From Nymphaea colorata (taxonomy: Eukaryota; Streptophyta; Magnoliopsida; Nymphaeales; Nymphaeaceae): 64,000 nt of DNA. The position numbers were made by a program, and so were the translations under genes. The stretch covers positions 3,174,001 to 3,238,000 of the forward strand of contig NC_045150.1 in NCBI RefSeq assembly GCF_008831285.2, written 5' to 3'. The notes beneath the pieces were generated by a model that was not told the origin of the DNA, did no database searches, and was given only the letters and a program-made list of their open reading frames with translations. Of the stretch, positions 1 to 13,109 are shown piece by piece (within the stretch, counting starts at the first letter, position 1; each line of letters begins with the position of its first letter).

Positions 1-594
1 AGGTTCCGGGTACCTCTGGCCATTTCCCATGCTTAACCCTCTTTGCTACTATATGGGTCGACGTAGAGGGAGAAAAGAAATGCACAGTAGGGGACGAAGA
101 AAAAAAACAGACTTTGTGCAATCGTTCAAACAACAGTCAATTATTTCAATGAAACGACAAAGAAAAAAAAACGCTCTGGTCAATCCAGCAGAGGTGAATT
201 TTCTCTCCTCATTCTTGCGCGTGTGTTCTTCTGGCCAAACCCTCGATAAGGGTACTGACTCCAGATTACTCTGGTTGTATAGATCCCGAATAGAGTTATC
301 TCTACTATGAGTCGTCGGCAGTGCTGTCTGTCATGGGAAGCGCTGTCGCCGACGAAGGAGCGTTTCTAGCCTAGGGCGGCTTACACCAGAAACTCTCGAG
401 GTATCGAAGAAAAAAAAAATGTCAACTAGAACTACACATGCAAGCTATACTTTCTAGCACACTGCAAATTATTTGATCTAGCATGCTTCGGGTATCAATG
501 ATAGGTTTCTCTCCATGCATTGATTTATATCATTCTATCATGCCAGTAAATTTCATCGTCTGAAAGTTACTTGTTTCAGGCGAATTTGATTTCC
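1..594. other. No gene recognised
   Basis: The longest open frame here (29-310) is Lys/Arg-rich with no recognisable domain or splice context. Several A-runs are present. I see nothing I can name. Confidence 0.5.
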
Positions 595-860
595 TACTCT
601 GATACCAATGATGAAGATTCAGCAGCAGAACAACTTCTGTATCTCCTCTTCAAACTCGCCAGCGTAGTCTCTGAGTGCACGGTCTGTAGCAGCAAGAAAG
701 AGGCAGCTAGCAGATGTTGAATGACATAAAAAAGAAGTAAACACGAGGGAGAAGAAGATGGAGCAGAATTCAACTGGTTTGCTTCTAATCCTCTGGATTA
801 ACCCTAGATTCAGCAGTGCTGGGAACTTTATACCAGCCTCATAGGTTTTACGATTTCCTA
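595..860 (-). mobile_element. Orphan LTR end with tRNA-Met primer site
   Basis: On the minus strand an LTR-like end (CTTCATCA, ending at 609) is followed one base later by TGGTATCAGAG, the usual initiator-tRNA-Met primer binding site of plant Copia elements. The sequence to the right (609 to about 860) would be the 5' LTR of a minus-strand element. No gag/pol and no second LTR were found to the left, so this is at most a remnant cut by the window edge or by deletion. The right boundary is a guess. Confidence 0.35.
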
Positions 861-2684
861 GCTTATGGTTATAATCTGTGAGAGACTGATGGAATATAAA
901 AGTTTATGCTAATCTAAATCTTAATTGAAGAAAATTTTTTCTTTTGGAAATCAGTTTTCTAATTTAATATCATAATTGTGAGTGGGCACTCTTGCAGTTA
1001 CGAGGTGTAGAAATATGCTCATGGCCACTATCCAACAGGATTTACATATGGAAAATCACAAATGACTTCCATGGACTGCAATGAAGCTCCAGCAAGCCAT
1101 GTACAGCCCTGCAGCCCATTACGCTTGTGATTCGGATCCTCGCCATGGCATTACCCTTTCCACTAATTGGTAGAGCCACAGGCCCATAGAAGACGATGGA
1201 ATCACTGTGTGAGTTTCTCCCATTGTTTCTTGTTCTCATCCATTTTAGCTGGTCTCTTTCTTCTTATTCTTGATTTTTTATAATCGCCTCACTTGTCATA
1301 TTTGAATGCCTCTGTGTTGTTTCTTTGTTGCTTGGGTCTCAAATCTGTCAGCCATATGATTGTTGTTGACTGTAAGCTTCTCTCTCTGCCTCTGCTTTTG
1401 TTTTCGCTATTTGACTTGGGTGCTCAATTTGCCCTTGAATCTGTATGTGGCCCATTTTGGGGTTGCGATTTGGCCCTTTTGATTGGGCTCCACTGCTCAC
1501 ACCCATGCATTTTGCTTCTATAGATGTTAGATGAGATAATGTTCTCTGTCTGCAACCAAATTTCCTTTCTTGGTTTTGGTTTAGTGGTTATGTGTAAATA
1601 TAATCTTGTATCATGATATCTATTAGCAATATATTTGAGATATTGGTCCAAATATTGGAAGTTTGAAGCAATCACTTTGTCAAGAGTCAAAAGAGGAGTC
1701 ATTCACGATTTCTGTAAACTATTTTCTCAAATCATAACGCAAGAGTTAACAGTGCATTGTGCACATTAAGACTTTGCGTCCCATCCTATCTTGCTTCTAT
1801 GAGAGGAAACTTGGAGTTTTATGCTCTGACAATGATATTATACATCTAAAAAGTTGATAATGAAATATAGAAATTTTGCATGTAAACTGTCCAAATTCAA
1901 GTAAAGGCATGAATTAGCTTATTGTTCCCAATCTCCGTTTACTCTGAACATCAAAGTAACTTTTTAATTTTTTATAAAGGTTAACATTTTGGATAGAAAA
2001 AGATGGTTTGAAGAATGGAAAAGATTCCTTGCAAATGCAAGTCATGAAATTGACTCATAAACTTTCATCATCTCCAAGACAAATTGATTGGGTATTTCAC
2101 ATTTTTTTAAATTCTTTAAATGAGATTCTAAGTTTTATATTGCTAAAATATAGATATTTGAAATCCCCAAATGCAAGAAGTTTTGATTTGGTACTTGTAA
2201 GTAGAAACAAAATTGGGCTTTGTTATACGTTATGAATATGTTGCATTTATTCTTGAAGTTGGAAGATTTTGGGAGCACTGAATTTTTCACAATTATGTGT
2301 GGTAGCAAAAAGTTTAGCATGACAATTGGCAAGTTGCTGCTTAGCCAAAGAAGAAAATATTCTGCACTAATCTGAAATGTGGTTATTAAATTTGAGCAGT
2401 GTGTACACATCATATCGGCAATGTAGTTAAGATAAGATACCTCTTTGTTGTAATTGCATCTAATATTTATGCATTTGGTAGATAGACACCTTCTAGCTAT
2501 TCACATTTTTCCCTATCTTGGATAATTAATGATGTAGTTTTGTTCAATGAAAAGGACATGAAGGTGCTTGTCTTAATAAGTAATATTTATATTATATTAT
2601 TTGTATATTTTGGAATTTATTATTATGTTTCATGAGATATTACTAATATTTGTTTAAATCTTTTGACCACACTATGAGATTATA
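861..2684. other. AT-rich non-coding stretch
   Basis: Moderately to strongly AT-rich DNA with only short open frames lacking domains or coherent splice signals. It could be intergenic or intronic; nothing specific is supported. Confidence 0.5.
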
Positions 2685-2701
2685 ACACACACACACACAC
2701 A
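2685..2701 (+). repeat. (AC)n microsatellite
   Basis: A run of about eight AC dinucleotides, just before the long purine-rich tract. Confidence 0.9.
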
Positions 2702-2730
2702 TAGTTGCCCTTACATCGTTCCGCCTTCCA

Positions 2731-3420
2731 TCCCTGGAAATAGACAATAAGAGAGAGAAAAGGAATGAATGGAAGATAGAGAGAAAGAGAGGTTAATAAA
2801 ATAAAGAGAGAAAAAGAGAAATTAACAAAATAAAAAAAGAGAGAGAGATAGATTAATAAAATAAAGAGAAAAAGAAAGATTAATGAATGAAAGATTTTAA
2901 GAGAGAGATTAATGAAAAGAAGAGAGATTAAAAAAGAGAAAAATAGAGGGAAAATGAGAGATTAGTCAAGAAAGAGAGAAAAAGAAAAATAAGGAGAGAA
3001 ATAAATAGAGAAAGAGGAGTAATGAGAGAAGACGAGATTGAAATGAAAGACAGAAGTTGAAAATGAGTGTGAGAGAGAAGTTAAAAAGAGAAAAAAAGAG
3101 AGGCTAAAAGAGAGAGAACAAAAAATGAAAAGAGAAATAAAAGAGAGGCGAGATTCAAAGAGAGTGATCGAGAAGAGAGAATTTGGAGAGAGAAAGACAT
3201 TAAAAAGAGAGAGGTAGGTTAAAAAGAGAGAGAGACTAAAAGAGAGAGTCGGTAATAAGAGAAAAAAGAGAGATATATTAATAAAAGAGAAATAAACATT
3301 AAAAAGAGAGGGAGAGCAAGAAATAAAAAGAGAAAAAGAAAGATTAACAAGAAAAAACAAAAGAGATGGTCCTATATTGAAGAGATAGAAAAAGAGAGAT
3401 TAAAAAACCATGTTTACCTT
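2731..3420 (+). repeat. Purine-rich GA/AAAGAG low-complexity tract
   Basis: About 0.7 kb in which the plus strand is overwhelmingly A and G, built from degenerate repeats such as GAGAGATTAATAAAATAAAG interspersed with GAGAGA runs; weaker purine bias continues to about 3,740. The minus strand is correspondingly polypyrimidine, which produces a spurious Ser/Leu/Phe open frame (2962-3360). Degenerate microsatellite or minisatellite origin is likely. Confidence 0.8.
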
Positions 3421-5090
3421 GGTCGTACATGGAGAGCTTTAAAGAAGATCCTTAGCTCTACAAAGGTCCTTAAGAAGTGGCTTGGTATGAAGGGAAAAGA
3501 CAAGAAGAATCTAATATAGAAGAGATTGACATACCTTATGATAAAGAACAAATTTGAGATAGAGGTGATTCCTTGGCTCTTCCGAGCAAAGGAAACTCAT
3601 TAATGGTAAGAGTCATGAGGCCCTCCATAGTTTCCTCTTGTTAAGAGTGGTGGCTTGAAGTTGAGGAAAATGAAGATAAAGAGAAAGAGATGAAGAGAGA
3701 AAGAGATTGAAGGAGGATAAACAGAAGGCATCAAAAAGAGAGAAAGGACTCAAGGGGTTGTGAATTTACGTGTTCGAGGATGGAAATGAGGGAGCATTTA
3801 TAAAAGGAAGAGGTTCAAGGGCATTATTATCATTTTTTAAGTAAAAATTGGTTATTTTTTTAGTCATTATTGGCTTAAATTTGAATAATTACACTAAAAA
3901 GTCAAATTGGCCCAAAAATGAATTGACGCTTTAACTGCGCCAAGGGACAGGCTGACCCCTGCTAGCTTCTGCTTGACCAAGTGGCAGGCCTAAAAAGACT
4001 ATTGCAGCCATAGGCCTAACATGGCCAGTTCTAGTCGGCCGCATACCCAGCTTGGCCAACTGCAGCCCTAGCCTGCGATGCCATAGCTAGCAAAATTGGG
4101 CCATACCTAGGCTAGGCCGAACCGGCGTAGCCCCCACTGGTTCAGCCAGGTGTGGCCTAGGATCAAGCCCTATAGGACTTGCAATGACTTGATCAAGCTG
4201 TCATGTCAGTAGTGGGCCCATGGAGAGAGAAAATGACATTTTTGACAAAAAAAAAGAGGGTATTCTTGAAACAATAAAGGATATTTTGAGAAAAACAAAG
4301 CATTTTGGAAAATTTAAACAGTTAAAGAGTATTTGAGAATTTTGAATTGGTTTTATTTTGAATAGGAAAACCAAGTGAAATCAAAGAGTGTGCATGCAAT
4401 CCTGCCATTTCAACACAGTTTCAAGTTATCAAACCTTTGAGGCCGAGTTTGTAATCAATCTGAACCAGATTCCCTAGGAGTGCTTCATAAAAAGACATCT
4501 CTAGCTAGGGCTGAACATGAGCTGGGTTCACCTCGAACTCAATTCAAGCTCGATAGAACAAGCTCGGGCTCGACTTGACAATACATTGTCGAGCTTGAAC
4601 TTCAGTAGTTTAACTTGTTTATGTTAAGCATGTCTTGTTTCTTTTAACTGATTTACTATTCTTTTATCTATTCATTGTAGTCGAGCTCAATTGAGTTAAA
4701 AGAAGTTCTTACATCTTAAATTCGGACTTGTTTAACCTTTCAAGTATGCATCAGTAAGTTCTTACACCTTAAATTCGGCTTATCTAACCTTTCAAGTATA
4801 CGTGTTCGAGTCCAACTCGGGCTGGTCCCTCCGCCGAGAGAGGGAGGGCTTCCCTACCAAGTAGCTGGATCCCGGTCCAGACATATGGGGCGCCGGAACT
4901 GGACCTGCCTCGATGCCCCCGAAGGCCTGAACTCCAGAGCCTTAAGCCCCCACCGAAGTCACGGAGGAGCCCCTCCGCCCTGAGCCCCGTAGCTGACTGC
5001 CGAAGCTGCTTCTGCATTTGCCGTCGGCGGCCTGCATCTCTGCGTGACTCTCCGGTTAGCCGCGTTCAGTTGTTGACTGTTCACTGTAAG
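3421..5090. other. Non-coding; degenerate repeat-like sequence
   Basis: No gene recognised. Around 3,930-4,190 is a GC-richer patch full of GGCC/TAGGCC words resembling an eroded LTR. Around 4,500-4,690 there are repeated AGCTCGGGCTCGA-type words common in plant DNA-transposon relics. 4,790-5,090 is GC-rich and ends at a plausible splice donor (ACT/GTAAGATC at 5,086-5,094), so it might include a promoter and first non-coding exon of the downstream plus-strand gene, but this is unproven. Confidence 0.35.
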
Positions 5091-7354
5091 ATCCTCCTTG
5101 ACTATCTATTTCCTTCTTCTTCTTCTGAGTTCGACATTGATTTGCCCCTTTCGATTTTCGATTTGGGGGGTTCCCATTTGGGGGTTTTGATCGAGAGTTT
5201 CGGTTTGGGCTTCCACTTGTTCAGCTTCACGAGGCGGAACGAAGTGGACAACACCCAACAAGTGGTTCCCTTGGCTCACTTCCGTTTCTGTTCAAGCTCC
5301 ACCCGGCGTCGCATCTTTTTTCCTTGCTGGTCGCTTTGAGGTCCGTCTCTTCTGCTTAGGGTGTTGTATGGAAACTGTGTCTTAGATCCGGACATTCCTG
5401 TACGAACGGCCGAATCAATAACGGCGTCGAACAATGTCCTCACTTGATAAAGCTTTATCTGCTTCTGTATCTTTTTCCCCCCTATTCTTCGAAGGTAAGT
5501 CTACATTGAAGGCGTGTAGTGGAATAGCTCGACTTGGCATCGATGCATTTGGAAGGAAATGGGTTTTGGAATAGGTGGTAACTAGTCTCTCGTTGTCAGT
5601 AGTCTTTTTGAGAGGTTATTGGAGCTCTATGCTGTTGGGGAAGTTGGCAAGGGTCTGACCACCTTCTTGATTGACCATATGTCAGTCTTTGGGGTACTTT
5701 CGGATCACATCCCGCGCCTCCTTTGCTTCCCCAGAATAGAATAGATGAGATTGGAAGGAGGGTGAGGAACGAAGTCACTCGAGGGTCAGGAACGAACAGA
5801 GTGGCTTGACTGGAGGGGTCCCTGTCGGCCTGCATCGGCGGAAAATGGAAATATAGAGGATGAGAAGGACAAAACGAAAGGGAGAGGTACTTATGGCTGA
5901 GGATGGGGTTTGGATAAGGTGGGAACGGATTTGGTCTATTTACATGAAAACAAACAAGATGCTGGCCTGCATTCATTGTGCTTACACTTTACAGCAGCAC
6001 GTATTGCTGAGGATGGGGGTTTTGATTGCTAATTTGGGGTTTTGAGAATTGAAGTCTTCAATGTGTATATCTTGTGGTTCTGTTGGACAGTTTCCTGCTA
6101 TGGTTACAGCAAATATATTCCATTGCAAGTGGTTGCCGTTTCACCAAAATGAGAGTCTTACAATCTGTGGTGTTCTGGCAGGCCCTTTTCTAAGTTTGTA
6201 GCTGCATTCTTAACTCAAACTATGGATTTCATATGCATGATTCTGGGTTAATGTAATGATAACTAATTGGTTTAAAGTAGATGCTTCCCCGTTTCCCCTT
6301 CAGATTTTCAAACGTGTATGCTTGTGCTAGTTCAGTGGATCACTCATCACTTAGCATTGCTATTTTAGTAGTGACTGGGCAAAGAAAATGGCTTCCTTGA
6401 ATTCTGAAATTTCAAGTTCCCCATGAATTCTTTTCACAATGTCCTCTATCTTATTCTGTTCCTTTTTTTTTTCTTTGAGGACCTTGAATTGTCACCATGT
6501 TTTTATGCAAGAAAAATGTTATTGTTCTATCATGCTGCTTCTTTTATCATGATTGAAAAAGAATGGTTGCTTAAGTTCTACTTTCATTATGGGGTATAAA
6601 CAACATTGTCCGTTTCATCAAATAACTTTGTTACTGTTCCTATGACATGCTCCCATCATGTGACGATAGTTTGGAATTAAAACTGACTGAAGTATAAACA
6701 TCCTAGGAGTGTCGTGTAGGCCCATTATGATTGCCCGTTTTTTAGCATGTTTAATACCATGCAGCTTTTGAATTACCCTAAATCCTATTCTGTGAAGTTT
6801 GACAACATCAGAGATGAAGTGATCATGCATTTTTTGCAGAATATGAAAAGCTGATGAGGCTAACTATAAATTTGTTTATAGCTATAGTTTTTTATTTGGT
6901 TTTTTTGAGGCCAATTGTAAATTCTTCATAACTATGGTAATTTGATTTGCTTGTCGAGGCAATTGTAGATTTGTTCATAATTGTAGTTATTTGCTATTAT
7001 TTTTTGAGGCCAATTGTTTATTTGTTCATAATTATAGTTATTTGCTTTGCTTTTCGAAAAAATGAAGTTTATAAGTTTTTTATTTGCTATGTATTAGTGC
7101 CCCTTAGCGAAAAAATTTCTAGTTCCACTACTACTAGTTCTGTTGAGTGAACTTTTGGGCCTATATAGATTCAGAGGCTGGTGAGTTGAGTTGATTGTCT
7201 TTTTTGTTCTGTTAATTTTTTCTAGCATTTGATTTGATGTTTTGTTGGTTGATTTGTTGGATTTTGCATATGAGTTTCATTGTTTGATGGGTTCTCTTTT
7301 TTTCTTTGCCATTAGGGTTTGTCTCTTCACTTTGTATGGATATAGACCTGGTGA
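5091..7354 (+). other. Probable 5' leader/intron region of the UIEF-like gene
   Basis: No recognisable coding sequence. The stretch is T-rich like plant introns. It is placed in the 5' part of the UIEF-like gene because the coding ATG at 19,161 lies directly behind a splice acceptor, so at least one upstream non-coding exon must exist; where it lies is not shown by the sequence. Confidence 0.35.
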
Positions 7355-7359
7355 CAGCG

Positions 7360-7790
7360 GGTCACGGGCCGGCTCCTAAGGACCGTGCGGCGCGGCAAAC
7401 TCTCGCCAGTAAGCCGCAAGCCTTCGCCTTGTTCAAGTGGGCGCAGATCACTTGAACGCTTTTTAGAAAACTCAAGACACAAAGTACACAAAGAGTGTGA
7501 AAAAAAAACTCGCAATATATTCACTTAAACAGTTGAGTACATCACGAGGGAAAGCAAGTAAACTTTTACACTTTACTTACAAAGGATGGCCGAAGCCGCT
7601 TACAAAATTCTCATGTCGACCATCCAAAACAAAGAATCCCAATCTTACACTTGGGGCCGGTTTTGGGAGGGCGCTCCGACACAGGTGAACATTCGAGCTT
7701 ACACCAAGACTCAGCATAAACAAAGTAAATACAACAAAAGCAAATGATGACTATACAAACACGACAAAAGAGAAACGACAAAAGGGAACA
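7360..7790 (-). repeat. Gypsy 3' LTR (left)
   Basis: Matches 18,099-18,504 over its length. It contains a short duplicated ACGACAAAAG segment near its right end and a ten-base insertion (about 7,643-7,652) absent from the partner. Ends at ...GGAACA next to the polypurine tract. Confidence 0.85.
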
Positions 7791-7806
7791 AGCTCCCCCT
7801 TTCAAA

Positions 7807-7902
7807 TCAAGCGCCGTCCTCGGCGCTAGCAGCTTTGTGGTAGATCTTGACTTCTTCTGCATGGCTTCGCTTCAAACGAAAGGCATACTCCCATGTTGGC
7901 TG
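7807..7902 (-). pseudogene. C-terminal end of the Gypsy chromodomain
   Basis: Continues the integrase/chromodomain reading frame that is cut at 13,582-13,586 by the Copia element. It encodes PTWEYAFRLKRSHAEEV and ends at a TGA (7,807-7,809) just before the polypurine tract. Joined across the target duplication, the frame shows the chromodomain-type YLVK..D..PTWE pattern with two stop codons in the upstream half. Confidence 0.75.
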
Positions 7903-8374
7903 TGTAAATCAGGCCCAAAGAGACAAATACTTCAAGTAAATCAGCCTTGAAGCTTCCACCAACAAGTCAAACTCACAAGCCCTCAAACAAGAGGTGAAGA
8001 AGAACTTGAATTAATCACAATATGAGATACATAAAGTAGGCTAAAAAGCCATATAGAACAATAGAGAAGCTGCCCTATTTATAGAGGAGAGAGCCAAAGA
8101 GAAGAACGAGGAGGCAGTCCCAACGGCTAGAAATCTAGCCGTTGGGACTAGTCACCCTCTAGGTAAAACAGATAAACGGAGAGGGATAAAAGGGGAAAAA
8201 CAAAAAATAAACTAAAAGAAAAGATACATAAAGAAAGCAAAAATTACATAAGTGACCTAAGTACCCAAAAGATATAAAATATATATATACATATAAAACA
8301 TATATTAGATGACTAATATATGTGATATATATAAATATATATATGTATACATTTGGGATACATACATTCTAACA
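7903..8374 (-). repeat. Copia-1 3' LTR (left)
   Basis: 472 bp, the same length as its partner at 13,110-13,581. AT-rich U3 with TA-type repeats near 8,278-8,350; a TATA-like CTATAAATAG on the minus strand (around 8,080) would be the core promoter. Confidence 0.95.
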
Positions 8375-8387
8375 CCCCCCCTCAAAC

Positions 8388-11300
8388 TTACGGTGTGATA
8401 ACCGAAAGTTTGCCAACGAGAAATTTGAATCTGGCAGCAGCAAGAGCTTTAGTGAAGAAGTCGCGAAGCTGATACTTTGATGGAACATAGGAGAGATCAA
8501 TGTTTTTCTGCAAGAATTCTTCACGAACATAATGACAATCCATCTCTATATGTTTTGTTCTTTCGTGAAATGTGTGATTGCTAGCAATATATATTGCACT
8601 TTTGTTGTCACAACAAAGCTTGACAGGATTCGTGATATGAATTCCCATATCTTTCAGTAAGTTTTTGAGTCACACTATCTCCATTGTTATAGTTGCCATT
8701 GCACGATACTCGGCTTCTGTTGATGATAGCGACACCTTATTTTGTTTCTTGCATCGCCAGGAAATTAAGGAATCACCTAAAAACACACAAAAACCAGTGG
8801 TGGAGTGCCTATTATTGGGATCTCCACCCCAATCAGCATCTGTATAAGCAACTAATTCTAATACATAAGAGGAAGACAGAAATAGTCCTTTGTTGATAGT
8901 GTTTTTCACATAACAGACAATCCGCATTGCCGCTCCCATGTGCACTGAGGTGAGTCTTTGTTGAAATTGACTTATCACGTGCACGGCATGAGCAATGTCA
9001 GGTCTGGTGATGGAGAGATAAGAGAGAGCGCCAACTATTTGCCGAAAAGGAGTGGGATTCTCCAATATCTCTCCATCATCAATTTTCATTTTTACTCCTA
9101 GTGCTTCTGGAGTATCCACAACTTTGTCATTTGAGATACCTGTTCTGTCAATTAATTCACTAGCAAACTTCATTTGAGAAAGAAGATAACCATGCTTGCT
9201 ATAAGCAACTTCAATTCCAAGAAAATAAGTTAGTCTTTCCAAATCAGTCATTTGAAAACATTTGTTAAGAAAATGTTTTACCTCTATAATCCCTTCATCA
9301 TCACTCCCAGTAATAACCATATCATCAACATATAATAATAAAACAATTACACCTACGGAGGTGGTTTTTACAAACATGGCAGTATCAGAGTAGCAAGATT
9401 GAAAACCTTGATTAAACATGACACTACTAAACTTGTCAAACCAGGCCCTGGGAGCTTGCTTTAAACCATAAAGGGCTTTCTTTAGACGTAAAACTTTGTT
9501 TTGAGGTAGATCAAAACCAAGGGGAGCACTCATGAAAACTTCTTCCTGTAAGTGACCATTTAAGAAAGCATTTTTAACATCCATTTGAAAAATAGTCCAA
9601 TGTTTAACAGAAGTAATGGCAATAAGAGTTCTAACAGAAATCATGCGAGCAACATGAGCAAAGGTTTCTTCATAATCAATCCCATATTCTTGAGCATATC
9701 CCTTGGCAACAAGTCTGGCCTTATATCTTTCTAAGGTTCCATCACTTTTAGTTTTGATTTTATAGATCCATCTACAACCAATAGTCTTTTTCTCCATTGG
9801 TAGAGGCACAATCTCCCAAGTCTCATTGCTTTCAAGAGCTTTAAGCTCAAGATTCATGGCTTCAATCCAATTGGGATCTTCCTTAGCTTCAAGGTAAGAA
9901 GATGGTTCATAAAAAGAATGATGTGCCATAAGACACGCTCGAAATTTTGGAGAAAAAGACTCGTAAGAGATAAATCTTTGAGGAGGCCTAATGTGCCTTT
10001 GAGATCTCCTAGGAAGAGATTGATTAGTTTCTTGATTTTGGGGATCTCTTCTTCTATAAACTAATATCTCTTTTGGAGGAATCATACGAGTAGAATTATC
10101 GTTGTTGACTTCTCCATTTGGCACTTCTACAACTTTATCGGGTTCATCATCATCAATATCATCATCATCATCAATATCATTAGTCCAAAGAAAAGTATAA
10201 TCTTCTAGTTTCTTGGGTTCATCTTTGAAACCATCTTCATTTTCTAAAAAGATCACATTTCTAGAAACATAAACTTTATCTCTTTGAATATCATAACATC
10301 TATAACTCTTTTGAGTTTCGGAATACCCAATAAAAACACAAGAAATAGCTTTGGAAGAAAGCTTATCGTCTTTGTCACTTAACACAAAACATTTGCAACC
10401 AAAGACTTTAAGTCTATTGTAATTAGGTTTAACATGGTGAAGTTTTTCAAAAGGAGAAATATGTTTCAAAAGTTTGGTAGGCATTCTATTAATTAAATAT
10501 GTTGAAGTCAAAAAAGCCTCAGGCCAAAAGTTTTTGGGAACATTTTTAGATAAAAGAAGGGCTCGAGTAGTTTCAATAATGTGCCTATGTTTACGCTCGG
10601 CCTCTCCGTTTTGTTGTGGAGTGTTAGGACAAGATCTTTGATGAATAATGCCTTTTTCTTTTAGAAATTGTTGAAATTCATTTGACATAAATTCTCCTCC
10701 CGAATCACTTGTAAAGATTTTGATATTTGAGCCAAATTGGGTATAGATCATGTTGTAGAAATTCTTAAAGTTGGTGAAAACCTCCGATTTATGTTTGAGA
10801 AAGTAAACCCAAGTATGCCTAGAATAATCATCAATAAAGATCACATAGTACAATAATCCTCCTTTTGACATAATAGGAGCAGGTCCCCACACATCCGAAT
10901 GCACTAAATCAAAAGATTTTTGGGCAATAAAGTTTCTATTATCAAAAGGTAAGGCTTTCATTTTAGCCTTAATACAATCATTACAATCAAAGTTCTTTTG
11001 ACAAAAATTCTCCATGAAGGGAAGATGAGACATTTTTTCTATATTGGAATGTCCAAGCCTTTGATGCCAAGTTTGAATGTCACATTCTTTGGAGATATTG
11101 CAAGATGGTCTTGAAAGGTCCAAAAAGTCTATGTAGTAGAGATCTTTTGTTCTAAAACCTTCCCCAATCGTCTTCTTGGATACTCGGTCCTGTATCAAAC
11201 ATTTGGATTGTGAGAAGATTTTATCAATACCAAGATCGGCTATTTGAGAAACGGACAATAAACTTAAACTTAATTTAGGAATGTGTCTTACTTGAGGTAC

Positions 11301-12474
11301 TTTTAAAGTTTTGGATCCAAAAGCTAGGTCAAGATTTCCAATAAAATCAATTTTAAGAGAAGTACCATCTGCCGTTTTCACAAAGGAATATGAATCATTT
11401 TTAGTGCATTCGGTGAGATCCACAAGGAGTCATATGAAAAGATGCACCCGAATCAATAATCCAAGAATACTTACTTGAAGAAGTAGATGCTACGGTAGCT
11501 CCCAAAGTTGAAGGTGTGCCTCCTCCCTTTAGAAAAGGTTGAAGAGCACTTATGAGTTGATCAAGTTGGAATGAGCTTGCTTCTTTTCTTTTTTCTTGAA
11601 TTGGAGCCGCAACATTGCTTCTTTTGTCAAAAGTTCTAAGTTTTGGACATCTTGGCTTGGTATGTCCTTCTTCTTGACAATGATAGCAAAGAACTTTTCT
11701 TCTTGCTCCTTCATTTGTACGATTGAAATGAGGAGGTCTATAAGGTCTCAAATGGGCCCCCGGCCTAGATGTAGCAAGCACATTGTTGACTTTCTCTCTA
11801 TCAAGACAAAGACGATTTTCCTCCATTTGAAGCTCCGCAATAGCCTCATTCATAGATGGTGTTTTAGAGCGATGAAGTAAAGCTGTTTTGACACCATCAA
11901 ATTCAGGTCTAAGACCTATAATAAACTTGTAAAACTTGTTGCGTTGTATTTGTTTTTCTCTAAGAATAAGATCTTGTGTCCAATGTGGTTCAAAAATACT
12001 TAATTCATCATACAATTGATCCATTTCAGCCACATAATCTTTAATGGATCTATTTCCTTGTTAAAGATTGTGAATTTTGAGTTGAACATGATGCATATAA
12101 GCAACATCTCTCATGGTATGAGTTTTCTTTAGATATTCCCAAGCTTCTAGGGCAGAATTTAATTTAGAGATTTGCCCGCTAGTAGCATTGTCAACACAAG
12201 TCAAGATCCAAGTAATAATTTTGTGATGACCAATACTCCATTCTTCCCATTTCTTGGTGTATTCCGCCACTACTTTTTCTTTTTCGGTTCCATCCAATTC
12301 CATACCTCTTCCATCAACAACTTTAGTAAGGACTAGTTGTGGTTCAAATTTTGTCCCATCAACTAGTCCCCAAAGGCTTTTACTACGAATAAAATGTTCC
12401 ATAGTTCTAGCCCATTGTATATAGTTTGTTGATGAGAGTTTGGGAAATTGAAGAGATGAGACTTTGTCGTCCAT
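8388..12474 (-). pseudogene. Copia-1 gag-pol polyprotein, disrupted
   Basis: Starts at MDDKVSS (12,472-12,474). In order it shows gag, a zinc knuckle CYHCQEEGHTKPRC, protease WIIDSGASFHMT, integrase with HQRLGHSN and the D/D/E signatures (VHSDVWGP, TSDSGGEF, NGEAERKHRH), reverse transcriptase with LLLYVDDMVITG, and RNase H ending in ERTKHIEMDCHYV. Lesions: an in-frame TAA in gag (12,061-12,063), a frameshift with probable small deletion just after the protease motif (about 11,401-11,430), and a TGA at 8,670-8,672 within RNase H. The 917-codon integrase-RT-RNase H block is otherwise intact. The element cannot make a full polyprotein as it stands. Confidence 0.93.
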
Positions 12475-12624
12475 GATCAAAATCAACAAGGTAATTCCAC
12501 TTACAAGTTATGATGAAGCTGGCTGCCACGTGAGAAGAAGTCCACGGCAATAAACGAATCTAGTCACCCTTCTTCTTGTATAACACTTGTATGTTTGAGA
12601 TGACGAAAAAATGAAGAAAAACAG

Positions 12625-12714
12625 CCACAATCTTCACCACCAATAGAGGCCAGCAAAATAACACCTCAACCACAATCTTTACCACCAATAGAGGCCAGCA
12701 AAACAACACCTTCT
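12625..12714 (-). repeat. 45-bp tandem duplication in the Copia-1 leader
   Basis: Two adjacent copies (12,625-12,669 and 12,670-12,714) sharing CCAATAGAGGCCAGCAAAA, between primer site and gag start. They differ at few positions. Confidence 0.85.
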
Positions 12715-12843
12715 TGTGTCAATAATCAGCCGGCAATAACGTCGAGCACTTGGAGTGCTTCACGGCTCCAAAGAAGGAGTAAAAGCTGAAACTTCAAACT
12801 GAAGGACAGCAAGATGAATAGCCAAAACCCAGCTCTGATACCA

Positions 12844-13109
12844 TGTAAATCAGGCGCAAAGAGACAAATACTTCAAGTAAATCAGCCTTGAAGCTTCCAC
12901 CAACAAGTCAAACTCACAAGCCCTCAAACAAGAGGTGAAGAAGAACTTGAATTAATCACAATATGAGATACATAAAGTAGGCTAAAAAAGCCATATAGAA
13001 CAATAGAGAAGCTGCCCTATTTATAGAGGAGAGGGCCAAAGAGAAGAAGGAGGAGGCAGTCCCAACGGCTAGATGCAAGATGAATAGCCAAAACCCAGCT
13101 TTGATACCA
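12844..13109 (-). repeat. Partial second 5' LTR plus duplicated leader
   Basis: 12,844-13,072 repeats the 3'-terminal half of the LTR in element orientation (including the TATA-like CTATAAATAG), followed by its own primer site at 12,831-12,843. 13,073-13,109 repeats the leader, with another primer-site-like TGGTATCAAAGC. The element thus has two tandem core promoters and two primer sites. A template switch during reverse transcription or unequal recombination would explain it. Confidence 0.85.

Noticed and set aside
2962..3360. 132-codon minus-strand frame rich in Ser, Leu and Phe
   Set aside because: Direct product of the polypyrimidine strand of the GA-rich tract; low complexity, no domain.
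4797..4816. T-arm-like word GTTCGAGTCC suggesting a tRNA
   Set aside because: No matching acceptor stem, anticodon arm or D-arm in the preceding 60 bases.
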